DNA of 64,000 bases from Mesostigma viride (GCA_009746045.1 RPFO01000276.1:33501-97500); one strand, 5' to 3'. Shown: positions 33,501 to 45,138, numbered from the stretch's first letter. Numbers and translations: made by a program. Notes: generated by a model from the sequence alone, not told the origin.

Positions 33501-33850
33501 GTGCTCAGGGATATATGTGCTACATGTACTCGGAGTTATGTTCCTAATTAACTAATTAATTAGGATGAATTAATTAGGAAAAATTAATTAATTCATTCAT
33601 TAATTAAATTAATTAATTAATGCAGGGCCCCAAGACGACGGAGTTTTTTCACAAGTGCTGCCACTGAACGGCGTGAAGATCGCCTCGACCTCGAGGATCA
33701 GACTGGCCCGTGGTCTCAGTGCCCAGACATGGTCCTCGTATTTGCGGCAGCTAGCGCCTGCGCAGGCGCTAGCTCACTAGCTAGGGACATCAGTGTCCCG
33801 ATAGCCCTCACTCGCACCGTGGTTGATGTGTTATTCCGCCGCATCCGGGA

Positions 33851-34502
33851 CTACTTGAAAAAGGAATTTAACGTGAAACTGAGCCTGTATTATTTATGAA
33901 ACCTCTAGACTAATAAACACTTAGTTGGCAGATTCTTACGTGTTACTCACCCGTTCGCCATGATATAAAAAACATATACCATTCGACTTGCATGTGTTAA
34001 GTCCACCGTCAGCGTTTTTTCCAAGCCGCCCAGCCTGGGCGTTATGTCCTCACCTGGCGTGCCCCAGGCCGCGCGCGGCAGGGCCGCCACCCGTGGACTT
34101 TCTGTGATAGACTAGTAGGCATGGACAATTGGACATGTGCTACCCTAGACGAGACGGGCTCACACCCGTCACCCGGGCAGCCTCCTGGTTTGTGAAGTGA
34201 GACACTGGCAACGCACCGTCTCTCCGATCGATTACTCTCCCACCGATTTACGACCGTCCTGAAGATGTGTGAATCCAACGGCCCAACGGACAGGTACACC
34301 CGAAAAACCGCATAGACGCGACGCGAGGATCCGAAAAACCGCATAGATGGAACCGAAAAACCGCATAGACGCGACGCGAGGACAACTATAGTGCCTGGAC
34401 AACTATGTCTGTAATATGGAGGCAGATCGATGCCGGTACGCAACAAGGATCGATAGATTGGAAGTAGTGATGAAGGAGACCACGTACTCCCCCAAGTCTG
34501 TG
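33851..34502. other. Sequence between the ORF2 relic and the CACTA-like element
   Basis: No gene supported. A short direct repeat CCGAAAAACCGCATAGA occurs three times between 34300 and 34370. The minus ORF at 34042-34569 has no recognisable domain and runs across the transposon boundary, so I do not call it. Confidence 0.4.
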
Positions 34503-35204
34503 CACTCTGGTACCCGGCCGTGTGAAACTTGGGTGAATCTAGGGTGAATTCATGGTGACCACTTTTCACCCTTCCTTACTTTTTCAGCGTGGAATGTAGG
34601 GTGAATTTTTCTCACCCTAATTTCACCCATGATTCATGGCACGCATGACCTCGGGGTGAACCTTGGGTGAAATTAGGGTGAATTTTTTTCACCTATGATT
34701 CACCCATGATTCACCCATCCATGATTCACCCATGATTCACGGCACGCATGAATTCAGTGATTTGATCAGGGTGAAACTTGGGTGAAATGAGGGTGAAAAG
34801 CTTTCACCCTACTTTCACCCAAGATTCACGGCACCCATGAGTTCAGGGTGAACCTTGGGTGAAAAGCTTTCACCCTGAATTCACCCATTATTTACGCAGT
34901 TTTCACCCATCTTTCACATGTCATGAATTGTGGATGATTTGTGGGCAAAACTAGGGTGAAAGAGGCCTTGCGCCGCTTTTGCCTGGATGTCAGGCCACAG
35001 CTCATCACCGAATATATATTAAAAATATAATTACTTACAGCAGAGTGAAATCACTCAAACCAAAGCAAACGCCCAGCTATAAACCTATATACAGAGCCAT
35101 GTCAAAGCTCTATACTACGATAAGACCAATGGAAACGCCTAACGGGAGGAACCTAATAGCCCTGCTGCACCGCAAAATCAGCCCGCGTACGGCGGAGCAT
35201 GATG

Positions 35205-35663
35205 TCAGCCATGGCCCGAGTCAGCGCCACCGACAAGCGCTGACGCCAATAATATGACGTCCAGGTCCGCGCCAACCATGGGGCCCGCTGGCCCTCCAGG
35301 TCCAGCCGGTCCTCCCGGAGCCGGCAACACTCCTAGCTTGAAGAAGGCGGAGGTCAGGGGCCCCAGGGCCCCAAACTCCTCCAGGACAAAGGGCACCACA
35401 CGATGGTGCCCGACGTCGCCGTAGGCCAGGAGCTTGGCCCGCTCCGCCCAGTCCGCCGTGTAACCTGCCGTGAGGGAGGCCCCAGCCACGTGGCTAAGAG
35501 CCAAGGGCCGCGCCACCGAAACGTCAATAAGCAGATGCCGGCCACCCCCCTCAAAGTCCAGCACCACGATGTCAGGCCGGTGGTTGGGGGAATAGAAGGC
35601 AGCGCCATCCGCATCCGCGGACCGGATGTTCGCGTGGGGGAAAACCGACCGAATCCTGAGCAT
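35205..35663 (-). pseudogene. Non-LTR ORF2 endonuclease fragment inside the CACTA-like element
   Basis: The minus frame reads ADGAAFYSPNHRPDIVVLDF, then HLLIDVSVARPL, then ERAKLLAYGDVGHHRVVPFV and LEEFGALGP. This is the same PD-(D/E)XK core as at 890-1130 with the acidic and lysine residues kept, but the fragment lacks the RT and zinc cluster and has a different tail. Confidence 0.85.
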
Positions 35664-37172
35664 ATATGTAGAGAGCTCTAGTAGAGTCGAGGTAGAGTAG
35701 CTCCCTGAATCGCGCGAGGCATGTGATCAACAATTGCCAATTTCTATAATTAATTTTATGATTTGCTTTATGAAATTGCATACATGTAACTCAAGTACAG
35801 CACTAATTTAAACGTAGCAGCACATGACCACATGTACATTCTCATAACATGGCATTGCCCAGTTTGGCAACCATAGTGATATCGATTCTGGCCGTGGTGC
35901 CCGCAATTCTGCACCTAAAAGTTACTAGCAAGCTAGATCCACCCACCCCCATCCTGGGCATCTTTATCGCACTGAGGATTTATGCTCACATGACGCAGTC
36001 CACGTGTAAACAAGTGAGACAAATTACGACAAAAAAATTCACCAGCTCTGTGTCTACCTACGCTTCCCTCGAGGTCCCCAAACAAGTCTTTGGTGAATCG
36101 TGGGTGTGGAAAGTAATGGTGAGTTAATCTATCTATCTAGGGTGATTACTAAGGACAACCAGTTCGTCCCTAAGCCCACCCAGTATTATACTTCGAATAT
36201 GCTATAATAAATTAGTAATGCATCAACTGGGCTAATGAACTTAGGCTTGCGTTGTTTCTAGATATATAAACACGTGGCTGACCACACTTTTTGCCTAACA
36301 GTCGACTCTCGCGTCTTTCCCCTTCCCTGACCTGGTCTTTGCATCTGTTACGTAGTCTGTTACCAATTAAGGCAGATGGTGGCTCGATGTGGGCAAGTGC
36401 CTCAAGAAACCCTGGCTGGCGATGCTTTGCGAGAGTGACTGCTTTTGAGGTCGCTCTGCAATGAAATCAGATGTGCGAGGCTGGAACATGTTTTGAGTGA
36501 TTTTTTGTGCAACCCTGGCCTGAGTTGTTTATGATCCAGGACGGGATCGATGTAAGAAGTAGCATTTTAGTCGCTTTCTTGCCGATCATTTAGGCTGATT
36601 TGGAAGCTGGAGCATAGCTGGTGACTTGTACTTTTTTAGGTATACTAGTGCTGGATTGATGTACGTAGGGTGGATCATATAGGGTGAATGTTGGGTTAAA
36701 TGGTTTTATATCAAATGTACATATCATTCGATTTCTGGCCTGCGCTGGTTGTCTCCTTCATATCATGCAAGAATGGTGCATGTTTCATCCTAATTTCAAT
36801 AGTCAATGAAGGGTGAAATTAGGGTGAATCAAGGGTGAATCCATTGAGATCCGAGCATGCAGGGCAACGGTGGATGTATCCACCGTACATTCGCCCATGT
36901 TTAACCCTAGATTCATGCAACATTTGCCCAAGTTGCCGACTCCGACGCCGTCCGGACATTCATCCTACATTCGCCCATTTAAAACCCAGGCTACATTCAT
37001 GCAAGATTTGCCCAAGTTGCCGACGCCGACGCCGTCCGAACATTCACCCACTATCAATGGCAGATTCAGGGGTAAAAAAGGGGTTATAAAAAAAGTTTTT
37101 CATCCATATTCATCCACTGTGAAAACAGGGTGAATTAAAGTCACTGAGGCTATATTCACACTGTTTTGTAGA

Positions 37173-37268
37173 CCCCGGTGAATCTAGGCTGAAAAGTGGG
37201 TGAATTCCTGGTGAAAAAGCGTTCACTCCTGAAACTTTTTCACCAGGAATTCACCCTAGATTCACCGG
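37173..37268. repeat. Near-perfect hairpin in the right subterminal region
   Basis: CCGGTGAATCTAGG and GGGTGAATTCCTGGTGAAAAAG pair with CTTTTTCACCAGGAATTCAC and CCTAGATTCACCGG across a loop of about 15 bases. It is part of the CACTA-like element's subterminal array. Confidence 0.9.
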
Positions 37269-37292
37269 GGCCCCGCGTGTACCAGAGTGGTG

Positions 37293-38440
37293 GGGGCTCC
37301 GCGTGTAACCGCGTATGGCATTCATAGCGATTCGGGCCGTGGTGCCTGTCAGAGTATGTTTATACCTGGCTGCCCTACCTAGCTTTTAGGCCCTTGCCTG
37401 AATTGAGGGGGGAGAGACTGTTTGCCCTACCTGCGTAGTGTCTTCACTTTAGGCATTGTGCAAGGGGGGTGTCAGAGGTGAATTTCACCCTGTGTGCCCA
37501 ACTGCCTGTTTACATTTGTAGTGTCTGGCCATCATGTTGTAAACGGAGGTATTAGGGTTGGGTCCCTAACAATCGCACCCGCCTGCCGTCTTTCTGGCCG
37601 ATAATTAAATAGGCTTGGTAGGGCCCGCCGTGAGCTTTCCGGCACAACTTAAAGCACTGAATACAGTGCAGTATAGCAAATTAAGTTATGTAGTGCCGAA
37701 GTTGTAATTCCGGCACAATACTTTGCGTACCTTAGGTGCCGACGGTACTATCCTCGGCCGAATATTCCGTGTTGGATATTTCGTATGACTGAATCCAGTT
37801 CTAGATGCATTGTATGCCGTGTTAGTTGCTTGACATCTGGCGTTCTCCTAATCGTCAATTGTATAATTGACAGCTGGCAACTTGTGCAGAATATTCTAGA
37901 ACGTGCACCGCTGCCCCAATGTGCCTTGATAAGGAAGTGACACACCTACGTTGCACTTACCTTGCAGTCCGAGCCCAGTGTGGCTATGGATGCTATGGTC
38001 CCCACCCGGGAACCGCACCATGGCTTTGGCGGTGAAACGGTGGCAGTCCGTAACCTAAATATGCAATGAATAAACTGTCTATCAATTGTCTCAATCAGTC
38101 TTGACGACCAAGGAATTAAATGAAAATTTCTGACAGTGCCCACATGCAACCCTGCATGTAACTACTAGGACCTAGATAGCTTACATCATCCATTCGATCA
38201 TCCCATGTCCCCTCCCACTGAGGACTTATGCTGACACGTGACGCAGTATTAATTAATGTGCATTAGTTAATGTGTGCCTATGATGGGCTCCATGCACCAG
38301 ATGATGCACATGTAGCATTAATTATTTAGTCATGCTTTGCCCATGCAGCTAGGAGTTGCTCTCTGCTGAGACGCCATGCCCTAGCCATTGCCTACAGCCA
38401 TAATTTGCGGGTATTTCCTCGTAAATTGTGGGAGAGCGAT
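37293..38440. other. Intergenic, no gene seen; part of retroposon family near the right side
   Basis: Small ORFs (37748-37945 and 37946-38149 minus) have no motif. From about 38210 the sequence matches the 5' part of the retroposon/3' module family (ATGATGGGCTCCA, CCAGATGATG, then CTCTCTGCTGAGA near 38360). Confidence 0.45.
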
Positions 38441-38698
38441 CACAGCAATGGTGCTCACCACTAGACACTCCAGCCTGGCCAGTCAGGCTCGAAAAACACG
38501 CCCTGATCAAGCAAGCTGTTTCCGGCCCCACCGTCTAGGTCATCTAGTCCGACGCTCTACACGTAAGCCAGCCATAATTTCAATGCACAAGGCCGGCTAC
38601 ACATTTCCATCTCCGTATTCATATTCATCATCCTGAACGACTCGAACACGCGGACAAGATAACGGCAGGCTCGAGCTACCATGGTCGGACCTCATTCT

Positions 38699-38850
38699 CC
38701 CCATTTCATTTCATTTCATTTCATTTCATTTCATTTCATTTCATTTCATTTCATTTCATTTCATTTCATTTCATTTCATTTCATTTCATTTCATTTCATT
38801 TCATTTCATTTCATTTCATTTCATTTCATTTCATTTCATTTCATTTCATT
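38699..38850. repeat. (ATTTC)n microsatellite, about 30 units
   Basis: An almost perfect run of CATTT/ATTTC pentanucleotides, then CATTG units and a TTAA-rich stretch. It makes a chance ORF of repeated FHFIS. Confidence 0.98.
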
Positions 38851-39059
38851 GATTGCATTGCATTGCATTTAATTAATTTAATTTAAGGGCATGCACTCAC
38901 TCAGGTACATGAGCTGCGGATCATTATTATTGGCTGTCCGCCTTCCCCGCGCGCGCGGAAAGCCTGGACCGCCCCCCTGCTCCTCACCTTTGATTACATG
39001 GCGGATATGTAAGCTGTTGTATTAAATGCCGCAAGAAGCTCTCGGGGACTTCCTACACG

Positions 39060-39250
39060 CTGCCGACGACGACTGACCCTGGTGACAGCAACAGCGGCGA
39101 CGGGAGCTATGGCCGACCTACCTCCAGCTTTGGCAGACCGTAGGGGGAAAACCGCCGGTATACTGGACTGGGAGCGGTCATCCACGCGTCGACCACAACT
39201 GCTCTGGCAGGCGCCCCCTGCCACCCCAGCAACCCCAGTCTAGGGAATAT
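39060..39250 (+). pseudogene. ORF1 C-terminal fragment
   Basis: The sequence GGGAGCTATGGCCGACCTAC then CTCCAGC and GGCAGACCG corresponds to the C-terminal part of the ORF1 copy at 44260-44400. It is short, frameshifted and cut at both sides. Confidence 0.6.
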
Positions 39251-39479
39251 ATAGCAGTAGTGTAGATTAGTCAGGCTTAGCTTAGCACGTGGCCCACTCG
39301 CTATGCGCATGTGCGCCTATGATGGGACTCATCCCCTCGGATGATTTAGCCAAGCTTTCACCAATGCAGAGAGCTACTTCAGTCCGCTGAGATCTGGAAG
39401 CCATGCCCTAGCCATTGTTTAGCCAAATTATGATGATGATCTTCCACCCTATGTCCGCACCTCAGCTGCTGGAACACAT

Positions 39480-39640
39480 CGTGGTGCTGAGGTGCACTGT
39501 GTGCACCCAGAGCAGGTGTAGTTTACACCCTACCCTTGCATGCAGGAAGTAGCCCAGAATGTATTAAAAGCCATAGGCCCCTTCCAAGGGATATGTGCTA
39601 GGAGATATGTTCCACTGAATTGAATTGAAGTTAATTAAAT
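39480..39640 (+). mobile_element. Retroposon family member (3' module)
   Basis: It carries GTGCACCCAGAGCAGGTGTA, GTTTACACCCTACCCTTGCA, GTAGCCCAGAATGTATTAAA and an altered end leading to GAATTGAATTG. Same family and orientation as the 31128-31321 insertion. Confidence 0.75.
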
Positions 39641-40189
39641 GCCGCTCTCACCTCTTACGTGTAAATTAATTAATTAATTAATGCCGCTCTCACCTCAGTA
39701 CTTTATCATTATCAAGGAGACAACCAGCGCAGCCTGGCCAGAAATAGGGAGAATCCGGACCATGGTAGCTCGAGCCTGCCGTTATCTTGTCCGCGTTTTC
39801 GAGTCGTTCAGGTCTTCAGGATGATGAATATGAATACGGAGATGGAAATGTGTAGCCTTGTGCATTGAAATTATGGCTGGCTTGCTTACGTGTAGAGCGA
39901 CTAGATGACCTAGAGACGGTGGGGCCGGATGACAGCTTGCTTGACCAGGGCATGTGTTTCGAGCCTAACTAACTGGCCCGGAGTGCATGTCTAGTGCCAC
40001 TCTCACCTCAGTACTTTATCATTATAAATGAAAACGTAGAGAAGATGGCAGCAAGGGAGAGTGTGTGATCATGCGCGCCACGTCCTCCCTGATTTAAGTG
40101 AGACAACTATTCATGTAGAAGGCTGTATGTAATGAAGTGCGTCCACTGGCATAGTTATCTCATGCACTTTATATTTACCATCGGCAGGT

Positions 40190-40313
40190 TGTCACCTAGA
40201 ATGTATTGAAAACCATACGCCCCTTCTCAGGGATATGTGTTACATATCCTCCCCACAGAGGTATGTTTTTAATTAATTAATTAATTAATTAATTAATTAA
40301 TTAATTAATTAAT
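40190..40313 (+). mobile_element. Retroposon 3' end with (TTAA)n tail
   Basis: GAATGTATTGAAAACCATAC and CCCCTTCTCAGGGATATG lead into a variant of the usual end and then a (TTAA)n run at 40262-40313. Confidence 0.7.
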
Positions 40314-40379
40314 TGACCATAGCCATGGACTGTGACTATTAATTAATTAATAAATGGATGGACTGTGACTCAGCCACGA

Positions 40380-40966
40380 GCCACAAGCCACGAGGTAGCC
40401 ATGGCTGATGGCGGAGATCATAACTTTCACGGTTGGGCACCAAATTCGGCTATATATATCACAATTAATCGCTTTGTCTTTCTAAGACGCACACACTGAT
40501 ATAATTTTCCGAAGCTATTACGCAATATATGACGAGCAAATGCTCCTCTACGCAACGCAGCCTGGCGGCTGCGCTAAGCCCTGAAAATACGTCTCATGAT
40601 ACTGTAGCTCCGGCTGCAGCTTCGCCCTCAGGTCCGGAAGGCAGCGGTGACACTAGTCGCGCACTGGTGGTCGCCCAGATCCCTCCTGGGCCTCGCCCTC
40701 TGCATCGCCTGAGCCCAAGCGCAGTCGCCCAGGCGCACCAATTCTGGTCTGAGCGCGATTTTGACGTTGACAAGTTATTTTCCACCTGCGACGTCCTCAA
40801 GCCCGGCTTTTTCGACATGCCCCCCATCCAGATACTGGAGCTCGTGTTTTACGGGTCACACGCCTCGCTGCTGGCCCTGTGCCAGCAACTCCACTCCAAA
40901 ACCCAGTTTTTCTGCAATGGAGCCGATTGTTGCACGGATGCAACATGCCGTTTGTGGTAAATATAA
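40380..40966 (+). pseudogene. 5' UTR and N-terminal part of a retrotransposon ORF1
   Basis: The coding part is 40529-40960: MTSKCSSTQRSLAAALSPEN, then a Pro/Ser/Ala-rich stretch, then DVLKPGFFDMPPIQILELVF and CQQLHSKTQFFCNGADCC. The 5' sequence (TTTCTAAGACGCACACACTG, ATAATTTTCCGAAGC, TACGCAATATATG) matches that before the ORF1 start at 63048. It ends in a stop after 143 codons; the coiled-coil and RRM parts are missing. Confidence 0.75.
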
Positions 40967-41557
40967 ATTATCCGTCCCGGTCGATCGGCGCCGACCGTAA
41001 TCCGGCGCCAGTGCCGAGGCCATAGTATAGTTGGCAGCCGAGGCAATCCGTGTGGAAGTAATTGTGCATAGAAGTTTTGCTGACGAACTTGGCCTTTGCG
41101 CCGTAGGCAGACCTAGCGCCTGAACGGGAGTTACGGGACAGCCAAGTGGCACTGCACATGCGTTATGATGGTTCCTACGGACATTTGGATATTTTTCAGG
41201 AGAGGCCTCTAGCTGTACTGGTTCTAGACGGTTCGAGAAGCCCGTCCCCGCGGACCTCACGTCATGCCTGGTTGGCAGCGCCAGGCGCAGCCACCAACGG
41301 GGACGACGGGACAAAATAGGAAGGCACGAGCTATGCCAGCAATCCGGACCTTGTATCGTAATTTACCACGTTGCTCTACAGATTATTTACCATCGCTTAA
41401 TCCTGGAGTGTAAATCTCCTGTGGGCTCGAGTGTGAATCCCTCGCCTACTGGGTGTAAGTCTTCCCGCATTGAGTGTTTTAATCTGTGTGGTAACATTGT
41501 AATATACGAAACCGGTTTTCCGGGTTTGAGCTTATTCGTATTGTGTGACGAGTATTC
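40967..41557. other. No gene seen
   Basis: The minus ORFs in 40856-41314 overlap the ORF1 fragment and have no motif. No repeat recognised apart from short matches to neighbouring elements. Confidence 0.35.
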
Positions 41558-41561
41558 TTAA

Positions 41562-43260
41562 CCCCTAAATGGTCTTGCTGCCGATTTTCCGCCAAAAAGT
41601 GACTTACAGCCGATTTGTCGGCACCTACTCGGGGGACCAGTTTGCGAGAATACTATTGGGAATTAGGAAACGTTTAGCTGAGAAGAATGAAAGTTTATAA
41701 GTTTCTCCAGAACATGATACTAGGGTTTGCTATATTTTGACCAAGTTTAACAGGTGTTCCAGACCGTCGAAGTACAAGGGGTCAGGGTACTTTTTCACGT
41801 ACAACGTGCATTCCGGAAAACGACGACCTGGCCATGGCGGCTTGCGCCCACGCATGGCATTTACGTTTGCGTTAGAATTTTCTGGCCAAACTTAGGATAT
41901 TGATTTTATACGTCCTAAAGATCATACAGGCCAATTTTTGGTTCGCGGGAATGCCATTTGATAGGTGTCGGCAGCGTTCTTGCTGGAAAAAACTGCGATC
42001 AGGCCGGACGATAGAAACGTTGACAGCAATACCTTTCCGGCGTATTTTAAAGGATACATCGGTTTCTTTTTACTTTTTATGATACATAGTAGTCGTAAAC
42101 GTGCAAGGGTGGCCAGAAATCGCCGAATCCAGCGACCATGCTGCACAACTTTGGTGTGACGAAATGCGCCATTTTGCGGCCACCGCCTGGGCCAAGGTAA
42201 CGCCATCCATGCCTGGTAAAGCTTAAGCATCGTTTTCCTATCGATGTTTGACGTTTATATATACGTTCTAGCTTGTGTAGCACATTCTTTTTGCATTATT
42301 CATGCTCTTTCTTGACCCTGGCCTGGCCCCTTTCTAAAACACCCTTCTTAGATGCTTCCCTCAGTCAGTTGACCTGCCACAGGGTGATGGTGATAAGTTT
42401 TAGAGGCTGTATGGGTTTGAATACCTCCATATATGTTTGTTATACATTTCCCACACACATATTGCATGAGTGTGAGGCAGTTGGCTGGTCTCTGTGGCAT
42501 CATCAAGCATGTAACCGGTGAGTAGAAGCTTCCCATTGTCAGCATGTGCCACCAGGTGTGCTGGCCATCACCTGGAAAGCTATAGCAGCTTAGGCCTAGT
42601 TTATCCTTGCTAGGGCAGGCTGAAATAGGCTTAAAATCACTAGTTTGTTGGTGGCTGCCTCCTAGAATGCATGCCTTGCGTAGGGTATCCGTACCACGTT
42701 ACCTACGTGCATGGACAAGGTGGCACCTGCACATAGGTGCCATGTAAGGGCAGTGTGATGATGCAGTTATGTTTCCCCATCACTGTGGAAGGGAAATGTA
42801 TTGTTTGGCATGGTTGGGGGCCATATTAGTAGGTATTAGTAGGTAGTATGCCCACTCCTACCCCCTTGGTTGCTTTTTACCAACGGTACCCCTATGGGCT
42901 GTACTGGGTGTAACTGCTGGTATACCCACCCAAATGATGACCCCAATGGCTCAAACTGTTCAGCAACTAATTGTTTATCATCCCTGAAGTGGTAGGTGCC
43001 TAGCTCTTACAACATAATTCAAAATGCACATTCTACCAAAAATGAAAACGCTCGTCTTGACCCCCCTGACTTTGACGGCAGTTATACATGGCCTACGATG
43101 AATATATGTGAGGTTGTGATATATCATGGCTTAGGGCAACTCATGGACATGCTTGCCCCCCAAGGACAGCCATTGGATATTGCTAGGTTGTACAGGGGCT
43201 GGTTTACAAAATAGGTGAGTTACTGCCGATTTATCGGCAGCATTTCCGCCCATTTAGGGG
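41562..43260. mobile_element. TTAA-bounded DNA transposon (piggyBac-type ends), copy 1
   Basis: TTAA at 41558-41561 is followed by CCCCTAAATGG, and CCATTTAGGGG at 43250-43260 is followed by TTAA at 43261-43264. The inner ends share GCTGCCGAT in opposite orientation, and CCGATTTATCGG near the right end is a small palindrome. A TTAA target duplication with TIRs starting CC is the mark of piggyBac-like elements. The 1.7-kb interior has no transposase I recognise. A minus-strand peptide FTRHGWRYLGPGG is shared with copy 2. Confidence 0.7.
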
Positions 43261-43399
43261 TTAAGCCACCATCGTGCGCTGTGACGCATAGGAAATCAAA
43301 GGTCTTTCGCATTCGTTCTCAATCCGAGGTTAAGGCGCTATTTTAAATAGCCATACGTGTTAAACCGATGTCCGGTTTTCCCACCGCGCATCTGACATG

Positions 43400-44445
43400 C
43401 CGACCCACCTGCCCACTGCTGGTCTCGCCCCCGCCTTCAGCTCGCCGCCCTCTTTACCATCCTTAAGCGCTCTGCCGAGGACCTTCTGAACCCCACCCCC
43501 TTGACCGAATCCACCTTCGATCCTCCTCCACCTGAATCCAAGACGCCATCTCACAGCACGTGACTCCCCTTGCTGCAGATGTGGCAGCTGTGGGCCGCAC
43601 GCTGGCTGCTGACTGAGCTCCCCGCCATCTCCCATGCCGCCACCTAGCTCCACCCTCCTCGCCTCCACCCCCACCCCCCCACCGACTCCACCGACTCCAT
43701 CACCGCCCAGCTCCGCGACATCCACAAGCGCCTCCAGGACAACGCAATCGCCATCGAGTGCCTGCAAAACACTGCAGGCCTCACCGCCCAGGCGGTGAAG
43801 GACATTGCCGCCAAGCCAGCCCCCCGCGCTGGCCTGGCTGGCGATGCCCCTCCCACCCAGACCTGGGCGGCCGGACATGCTCAAGCAACACACCACTTCC
43901 ACCACCTCCGCCGTTGCAGCCCAGCTCCAGCAGCAGACGCTCGACCTCCGCGAGGAGGCCGGCCGAGCTCGACAAGCGCAGCTCATCGGCAAGCACTTCG
44001 ACCTGGTGAAAGGTGAGAATTCCGGGAAGCTAGCACATGTGTTTGAGAGAGAAATCCTTGGTCGCATCGGCCTCCTTGGTGAGATCAAGCTGCTGTCAAC
44101 CACCGCCTTCCCCGCTCGCGGGGTAAGGCAGGGGCGCCTCCGCTTCTTCTCATCTTTGAGAACCCGGCGGACAAGAGATTTCGTTCCTCACACGCTGGCT
44201 AGCGGCTCGAGAAGACTCCCTTCACCCTGGACGACGACTTGACCCTGGCGTATCAACATGATGAACGGCGACGGGAGCTATGGCCGACCTACCTCCAGCT
44301 CTGGCAGACCGCGGCGGGGAAGCCGGTTTACTGGAAGGGGGCGGCCATCTACGTCGGCCACAAGCCCTGGCAAGCGACCCCCGCGGCCCCAGCACCTCCA
44401 GACATGCACCCCAGCTTAGGGGAATACAACAGTACAGTAGTGTAG
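43400..44445 (+). pseudogene. L1-type ORF1 pseudogene
   Basis: Plus-strand frames give a helical stretch (QLRDIHKRLQDNAIAIE, TAQAVKDIAAKPAP), QQQTLDLREEAGRAR, GLLGEIKLLSTTAFPARG, a decayed RRM-like part, then DERRRELWPTYLQLWQTAAG and KPVYWKGAAIYVGHKPW. The order is that of the ORF1 at 49521-50849. At least two frameshifts and several stops are present. It is followed by the retroposon 3' module at 44470-44940. Confidence 0.8.
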
Positions 44446-44469
44446 AATAGTGTAGTAGTGTAGAATAGT

Positions 44470-44940
44470 CAGGCCTAGCCACCGTGGCCTTAATTGTACA
44501 TGTACGCCTATTATGGGCCCCACACGGCACACGGCCACACCAGCCAGATGATGACTTAGACTAGCATTATTTAGCCATGTACATGTGTGCCCATTATGAT
44601 GTGCCACACACCAGATGATGCCTAGCTTTATTTAGTTAGGCTGTGCCCATGCAGAGAGCTACTCTCTGCACTGAGAAGCTATGCCCTAGCCATGTTGTTT
44701 AGCCATGCTGATCTTCCACCCCTCTGTCTGCGCGGCCCCCAAAGGTGCTGGAATACATAGTGGTGTGCAGCTAGGTGCCCTTTGTGCACCCAGAGCAGGC
44801 GTAGTTTTACTAGTTCACACCCTACCCTTGCAGGAAGTAGCCCAGCATGTATTAAAAGCCATATCATTGCCCCTTCTCAGCGATATTAAAATTAAATTAA
44901 ATTGAATTATAACATTACTCCGTTGGGAGATCATGTAGCA
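44470..44940 (+). mobile_element. 3' UTR / retroposon module downstream of ORF1
   Basis: This region directly follows the ORF1 relic and contains the longest version of the shared module: GCCTATTATGGGCCCCACAC, CAGATGATG, GAGAGCTACTCTCTGC, GCAGGCGTAGTTTT, CCTACCCTTGCAGGAAGTAG, CCATATCATTGCCCCTTCTC, then an (ATTAA)-rich tail. It suggests the short retroposons are 3' ends of the ORF1-bearing element. Confidence 0.7.
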
Positions 44941-45138
44941 CATATTCCTTGCTGGATGGGTGCATGGAGGTGGGGGAAGTCGCGTAATCGAACTAAGCTA
45001 TAAGTCTAGAAAAAAAACTTACAACGCTACTCAGCAAAGCGCCCCTTCCGCTTGGGGGGAGGGGGTTTTCCCACAGGGGCTGGCGTGTGGGCCTGGACAA
45101 TCTTCTGCCACCTCTTCTTGTTCTGCATAGCCGTTTAA

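Larger units (their letters stand above)
32020..33624. mobile_element. 1.6-kb composite insertion flanked by GGGCCC target duplication
   Basis: The ORF2 copy is interrupted right after GGGCCC (32014-32019) and resumes with GGGCCC (33625-33630); the intact copy has a single GGGCCC at this place. The insert begins TGCA and ends TGCA. It contains, left to right, the 3' module of the retroposon family, a TTAA-rich tract, an inverted copy of that module, a minus-strand ORF1 pseudogene, and another TTAA-rich tract. Confidence 0.75.
29562..33850 (+). pseudogene. Broken non-LTR ORF2 copy (RT core to endonuclease), with insertions
   Basis: The copy starts within the RT at the GGCGACCCCCTTGGCCC block (GDPLGPF motif) followed by an in-frame stop. 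The catalytic box is eroded to YMDS in place of YADD near 29657, then come LGPADAV and NLQLTLPKCAVFSPEGD. The rest parallels 1-1329: APSHLVRLAAEGQDE, the zinc cluster CGSCGLALDTTGTHYITC near 31560, and the endonuclease box near 31760-31840. It has many stops and frameshifts and is cut by two insertions, at 31128-31321 and 32020-33624. The final part resumes at 33625 and ends near 33850, matching 1130-1310 of the first copy. It is a dead element. Confidence 0.85.
34503..37289. mobile_element. CACTA-like (En/Spm type) non-autonomous DNA transposon
   Basis: The ends are CACTCTGGTAC at 34503-34513 and its reverse complement GTACCAGAGTG at 37279-37289, and both flanks carry the 3-bp direct repeat GTG (34500-34502 and 37290-37292). 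Further in, both ends share GGTGAATCTAGGGTGAATTC in opposite orientation. Both subterminal regions (34525-34970 and 36660-37270) are packed with short direct and inverted GGGTGAA/TTCACCC motifs, which is how En/Spm-type elements present transposase-binding sites. No transposase is seen, so it would depend on another element. The interior includes a captured or inserted fragment of the RLE retrotransposon. Confidence 0.75.
38450..40015. repeat. Large inverted repeat, arms about 250 bp, spacer about 1.1 kb
   Basis: The left arm (about 38450-38692) and right arm (about 39764-40015) are reverse complements with scattered differences. Shared blocks include GGCAGGCTCGAGCTACCATG / CATGGTAGCTCGAGCCTGCC and TCATCATCCTGA / TCAGGATGATGA. 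The spacer holds the (ATTTC)n tract and an ORF1 tail fragment. A shorter relative of one arm is inserted in an eEF1A intron at 59867-59988. Confidence 0.85.

Noticed and set aside
34042-34569. 175-codon minus ORF
   Set aside because: It crosses the left end of the CACTA-like element and has no recognisable domain.
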